Shown: positions 32,148 to 35,104 of the stretch, piece after piece
Position numbering within the stretch: position 1 is the first letter of the stretch
How the letters are laid out: each line of letters starts with the position of its first letter
Source: Bacteroidaceae bacterium
GTDB taxonomy: Bacteria; Bacteroidota; Bacteroidia; Bacteroidales; Bacteroidaceae
Assembly: GCA_900770655.1 (NCBI GenBank)
Contig: CAAGLA010000056.1
Coordinates: 1-35,104 of the forward strand
Direction of reading: 5' to 3'
Length of the DNA stretch: 35,104 nucleotides
Notes under the pieces: model-generated
What the model was told of the DNA's origin: nothing
What the model saw: only the letters and a program-made list of their open reading frames with translations
The model's database searches: none
Made by a program: the position numbers and the translations under genes

Positions 32148-33374
32148 TTATTCGTACGCACCCATACGCAGCATATTAACCTCCTTGTCGGTCAAATAGC
32201 GCCAATCGCCACGTCTTAGGTTCTTCTTTGTGAGACCTGCAAAAAGCACACGGTCGAGTTTGTTTACACGGTAGCCAAGGTGCTCAAGCATACGGCGCAC
32301 AATACGGTTCTTGCCCGAATGTATCTCTATACCTATTTGCGAACGGTCGGCATCGTTAACGTAAGTAACCTCGTCGGCATATACAGGACCGTCTTCGAGT
32401 TCTATACCGTTGACAAGCATATCCATATCGGTCATTGCAACATTCTTGTCACAAGTAACGTGATATATCTTCTTCTTCATAAACTTGGGATGAGTGAGCT
32501 TTGCTGCCAAATCTCCATCGTTAGTGAGAAGAAGCACACCTGTTGTATTACGGTCGAGACGGCCTACAGGGTATATTCTCTCCTTGCCGATACCGCGCAG
32601 ACAATCGAGCACAGTCTTGCGTTCCTGCGGGTCCTCTACGGTTGTCACACAATCTTTAGGCTTGTTGAGAAGCACATAGACCTTGCGTTCGGGGTTAATG
32701 CGCTCGTTATTGAAACGGACATCGTCATTCGGATGAACCTTTGTACCAAGTTCTGTAACCACCTCGCCATTTACGGTTATAAGACCGGCCTCAATGTAGT
32801 TGTCGGCCTCGCGGCGCGAACATATTCCGGCATTGGAGAGGTATTTGTTCAAACGAACCGGAGCTTCCGGGTCTATAGCCGCTTCGCGATATGCTGCACG
32901 TTTTTTGGAGCTATATTTTGCATTAGGGTCGTAAGCGCCCTTTCTGTTGCCTCTGTTATTGTAGCTGTTGCCACGTTCTGAATTATATCCTCTGTACAAA
33001 TTCTCACCGCTATCCTTTCCGGCAAAAGATGTATTATTGCCACCGCGATATGCAGGCTTTCGGAAGCCTTCTTGACTGGCTGCGGCGTAACGCGGTTTGG
33101 ATTCACCGCCAAAACGAGGTTTCATCTCTCTATCTCCACCGAATCGGTTACCGTCGAAGTTACGGCCGCCACGGTTATATTTGTCATAGCGTTCCTTGCC
33201 GTATGAACTGCCGGCGTCTACCCTTTCAAATCTCGGGCCATCTTCGGCATTCCTATTAAAACGAGGACGTTGTCTTAATCTGTTGTCACTACTAAAATTA
33301 GGATTGAAGGAAGTTCTTTCCCTGTTCCCTCCCGAAGCCGATTTGCTTGGGCGTCTGTCCTTATAATTATTCAT
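32148..33374 (-). CDS. rluB: Ribosomal large-subunit pseudouridine synthase RluB type, with long disordered N-terminus
   Basis: A 408-residue RsuA/RluB-family pseudouridine synthase. The S4 RNA-binding domain (about 170-230, RLNKYLSNAGICSRREAD) is followed by the catalytic domain with GRLDRNTTG; D274 is the nucleophile-position aspartate. The C-terminal block IHSGKNRIVRRMLEHLGY is also typical. RluB modifies U2605 of E. coli 23S rRNA; the exact site here is inferred. The first about 165 residues are low complexity, rich in R, G, N, Y and S with repeats such as NRGGRNF and YRGG. The ATG at 33374 (MNNYKDRRPSK) fits a start right after a 41-nt gap from purB. It is the middle gene of a three-gene operon. 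Confidence 0.9.
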   Translation of the reverse strand: MNNYKDRRPSKSASGGNRERTSFNPNFSSDNRLRQRPRFNRNAEDGPRFERVDAGSSYGKERYDKYNRGGRNFDGNRFGGDREMKPRFGGESKPRYAAASQEGFRKPAYRGGNNTSFAGKDSGENLYRGYNSERGNSYNNRGNRKGAYDPNAKYSSKKRAAYREAAIDPEAPVRLNKYLSNAGICSRREADNYIEAGLITVNGEVVTELGTKVHPNDDVRFNNERINPERKVYVLLNKPKDCVTTVEDPQERKTVLDCLRGIGKERIYPVGRLDRNTTGVLLLTNDGDLAAKLTHPKFMKKKIYHVTCDKNVAMTDMDMLVNGIELEDGPVYADEVTYVNDADRSQIGIEIHSGKNRIVRRMLEHLGYRVNKLDRVLFAGLTKKNLRRGDWRYLTDKEVNMLRMGAYE

Positions 33375-33415
33375 TTGTCAAATATTTTACGAACCTCACG
33401 GTCCAAATTTTATTC

Positions 33416-34762
33416 TTAAAGCCCGGTATATGAATGTGGTGTAATTCCACGTAGTTCATCCTTCACGTTCTCCGCGACATCCAATCCGTCGATAAACTCA
33501 AGGAGCGTATCCCTGTTTATACCTTCGTTTGTGCGTGTGAGAGCCTTCAACGCCTCGTATGGGTTAGGATATGCCTCACGGCGTAATATTGTCTGTATAC
33601 CCTCGGCGCATACACTCCAGCAGTTATCAAGTTCTTCGTAAATGGCCTTTTCGTTAAGCAACAGTTTGCGAAGACCCACCAAAGAACTCTTTATGGCTAT
33701 CATTATGTGGCCGAAAGGCACACCTATGTTACGCAGAACAGTTGAATCTGTGAGGTCGCGCTGCAGACGCGATATAGGCAGTTTCATCGAGAGATGGTCG
33801 AGTACGGCATTCGCAATGCCGAGATTACCCTCGCTATTCTCAAAATCTATAGGGTTTACCTTGTGTGGCATTGCACTGGAGCCAACCTCACCGGCCTTTA
33901 TCTTCTGCTTGAAGAACTCGTTGGATATGTATTGCCAGAAATCCTTGTCCATATCCATAATTATTATATTTATGCGGCGCATTGCATCGAACACAGCTGC
34001 AAGATTGTCGTAGTTCGAGATTTGTGTGGTATACTCTTCGCGCTGCAGGCCAAGACTTTCGCTCACAAACTTATTTGCAAAGGCTTTCCAGTCGATAGCG
34101 GGATATGCCACTCTGTGTGCATTGAAGTTACCGGTAGCACCACCGAACTTTGCCGAAAGTACACACTTTTTAAGTTGTGCCAACTGCGTTTCTATGCGGT
34201 ATACAAAGACCATAACCTCCTTGCCAAGACGGGTTGGAGAAGCCGGCTGGCCGTGAGTACGCGCAAGCATTGGTATATTTTCCCAAGCAGCTGCATATTC
34301 CTTAAGTTGTGAAATCAGTTCTTCTATTGCAGGATAATACACTTCGCTGAGCGCGTCCTTTAAAGAGCAAGGAACAGAAGTGTTATTTATATCCTGAGAG
34401 GTCAAACCGAAGTGGATAAACTCCTTGTAGGCATCTAGGCCACCTATTACGTCGAACTGCTCCTTGATAAAATATTCTACAGCCTTAACGTCGTGGTTGG
34501 TAACCTTCTCTATTTCCTTTACGCGCGATGCGTTTTCAATAGTGAAATTATTATAGATATCGCGCAAACGAGGATACAAATCCTTGTCTATTGTTGCGAG
34601 CTGCGGCAATGGCAGTTCGCAGAGCGCAATGAAATACTCTATTTCCACAAATACCCTGTATTTTATAAGGGCGTATTCCGAGAAATAACTTGCTAGTTGT
34701 TCTGTCTTCCCCCTGTAACGGCCGTCAATTGGAGATACAGCTGTCAGAATATTAAGTTCCAT
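33416..34762 (-). CDS. purB: Adenylosuccinate lyase
   Basis: A 448-residue member of the fumarase/aspartase superfamily, cleaving fumarate from SAICAR and adenylosuccinate in purine synthesis. The superfamily signature GSSAMPHKVNPIDFENSEGN is at 294-313, including the catalytic serine loop, and H170 in ARTHGQPASPT is the general acid-base candidate. TSQDINNTS (121-129) is a substrate-binding stretch. The length and motifs fit the E. coli PurB type. It is the first gene of purB-rluB-asnS, with a -7 box 33 nt upstream. No purine riboswitch is seen in the short leader. Confidence 0.96.
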   Translation of the reverse strand: MELNILTAVSPIDGRYRGKTEQLASYFSEYALIKYRVFVEIEYFIALCELPLPQLATIDKDLYPRLRDIYNNFTIENASRVKEIEKVTNHDVKAVEYFIKEQFDVIGGLDAYKEFIHFGLTSQDINNTSVPCSLKDALSEVYYPAIEELISQLKEYAAAWENIPMLARTHGQPASPTRLGKEVMVFVYRIETQLAQLKKCVLSAKFGGATGNFNAHRVAYPAIDWKAFANKFVSESLGLQREEYTTQISNYDNLAAVFDAMRRINIIIMDMDKDFWQYISNEFFKQKIKAGEVGSSAMPHKVNPIDFENSEGNLGIANAVLDHLSMKLPISRLQRDLTDSTVLRNIGVPFGHIMIAIKSSLVGLRKLLLNEKAIYEELDNCWSVCAEGIQTILRREAYPNPYEALKALTRTNEGINRDTLLEFIDGLDVAENVKDELRGITPHSYTGL

Positions 34763-34794
34763 TTTATTTTAATATAAAAAACGTTTTTCGTATG

Positions 34795-34802
34795 CAAAAA
34801 TA
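34795..34802 (-). promoter_or_regulatory. -7 element of the purB-rluB-asnS promoter
   Basis: TATTTTTG on the minus strand is a full match to TAnnTTTG, 33 nt upstream of the ATG. No clear -33 TTTG is seen at 18-21 bp. Confidence 0.5.
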
Positions 34803-34897
34803 GCACTTTTTAGCCATAAACACTCATTAAGGCAATAAAGTTTATTAAAAATAAACATTTTAGCCCAAGCAGCAACAAGATTCTTGGCAAAAAGGGC

Positions 34898-34923
34898 AAA
34901 AAAAAACCTGCGTACATCGCAGG
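34898..34923 (-). terminator. Intrinsic terminator of the tRNA-Val pair
   Basis: On the minus strand CCTGCG-ATGTA-CGCAGG is followed by a T tract of nine (plus-strand A run 34898-34906), beginning 11 nt after the 3' end of the downstream tRNA-Val. Confidence 0.88.
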
Positions 34924-34933
34924 CAATTTTGCG

Positions 34934-35008
34934 TGGACGTTGACGGATTCGAACCGCCGACCCTCTGCTTGTAAGGCAGATGCTCTAAACCAGCTGAGCT
35001 AAACGTCC
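34934..35008 (-). tRNA. tRNA-Val (TAC), downstream copy
   Basis: A 75-nt cloverleaf on the minus strand: acceptor GGACGTT/AACGTCC, D arm AGCTCAGCTGG, anticodon TAC, T arm GGTTCGAATCC, discriminator A, and no encoded CCA. It is identical to the copy 95 bp upstream and is followed by an intrinsic terminator. Confidence 0.95.
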
Positions 35009-35028
35009 GATAAAAGCATTCAAAAGTG

Positions 35029-35103
35029 TGGACGTTGACGGATTCGAACCGCCGACCCTCTGCTTGTAAGGCAGATGCTCTAAACCAGCTGAGCTAAACG
35101 TCC
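35029..35103 (-). tRNA. tRNA-Val (TAC), upstream copy
   Basis: Identical in all 75 nt to the copy at 34934-35008 and separated from it by a 20-nt spacer. Its 5' end is one base from the right edge of the window, so the promoter and any further tRNA genes lie outside. Confidence 0.95.
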
Positions 35104-35104
35104 A

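Noticed and set aside
32280..32981. 233-codon open frame antisense to rluB
   Set aside because: It mirrors the S4 and catalytic domains of rluB and has no independent support.
1..35104. CRISPR arrays, insertion sequences, toxin-antitoxin or defence islands
   Set aside because: No regularly spaced repeats, transposase motifs or defence-family domains were seen on either strand; gene content is core throughout.

Overview
The window looks like ordinary core chromosome of a member of the Bacteroidota, most likely order Bacteroidales. I see no phage, insertion sequence, CRISPR array or plasmid feature. Evidence for the lineage: promoters fit the Bacteroidota consensus (-33 TTTG, about 19 bp, -7 TAnnTTTG); secD and secF are fused; rpsU-xerC-hpf sits next to tRNA-Thr/tRNA-Tyr, an arrangement I know upstream of tuf in Bacteroides relatives; and Bacteroidota-type families are present (DUF2851, DUF6576-tailed rhomboid, viroplasmin-type RNase HI, 7TM-HD protein). 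The genus cannot be named from this sequence alone.

Layout. 1-2271 (minus): rpsU, xerC and hpf, then a separately promoted tRNA-Thr/tRNA-Tyr unit running off the left edge. 2343-6395 (minus): gltX-waaA, and mdh with its own terminator. 6531-10088 (plus): a 7TM-HD putative c-di-AMP phosphodiesterase and a DUF2851 protein. 10103-13075 (minus): secDF behind a strong bidirectional terminator. 13138-14839 (minus): two overlapping rhomboid protease genes. 14947-23993 (plus): a tight seven-gene run, argS, rnhA, LTA-synthase-like transferase 1, GT2, GT90, LTA-synthase-like transferase 2, radical SAM, possibly preceded by a 38-codon ORF. 23995-28268 (minus): RlmL-type methyltransferase, purD, an unknown polytopic membrane protein and a DedA-like protein. 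28356-29409 (plus): a secreted lytic transglycosylase. 29441-34802 (minus): manC, then purB-rluB-asnS. Right edge: two identical tRNA-Val genes.

How the genes fit together. Most are housekeeping: translation (tRNAs, rpsU, hpf, gltX, argS, asnS), RNA modification (the RlmL-type enzyme, RluB), purine synthesis (purD, purB), export (secDF) and chromosome dimer resolution (xerC). A second theme is the cell envelope: waaA adds Kdo to lipid A, manC makes GDP-mannose, the transglycosylase trims peptidoglycan, and the cassette at 17549-23212 combines two glycosyltransferases with two membrane phospho-group transferases. That cassette is the best candidate for little-described biology; I infer that it builds and decorates a lipopolysaccharide core or another surface glycolipid.

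Other points to check are the 38-codon ORF overlapping argS, a 16-bp hairpin abutting the xerC start codon, arginine/glycine-rich disordered tails on both RNA-modification enzymes, an unusual residue in the DUF2851 signature, and a TTG-started membrane protein coupled to purD. No clearly novel defence or mobile system was found.
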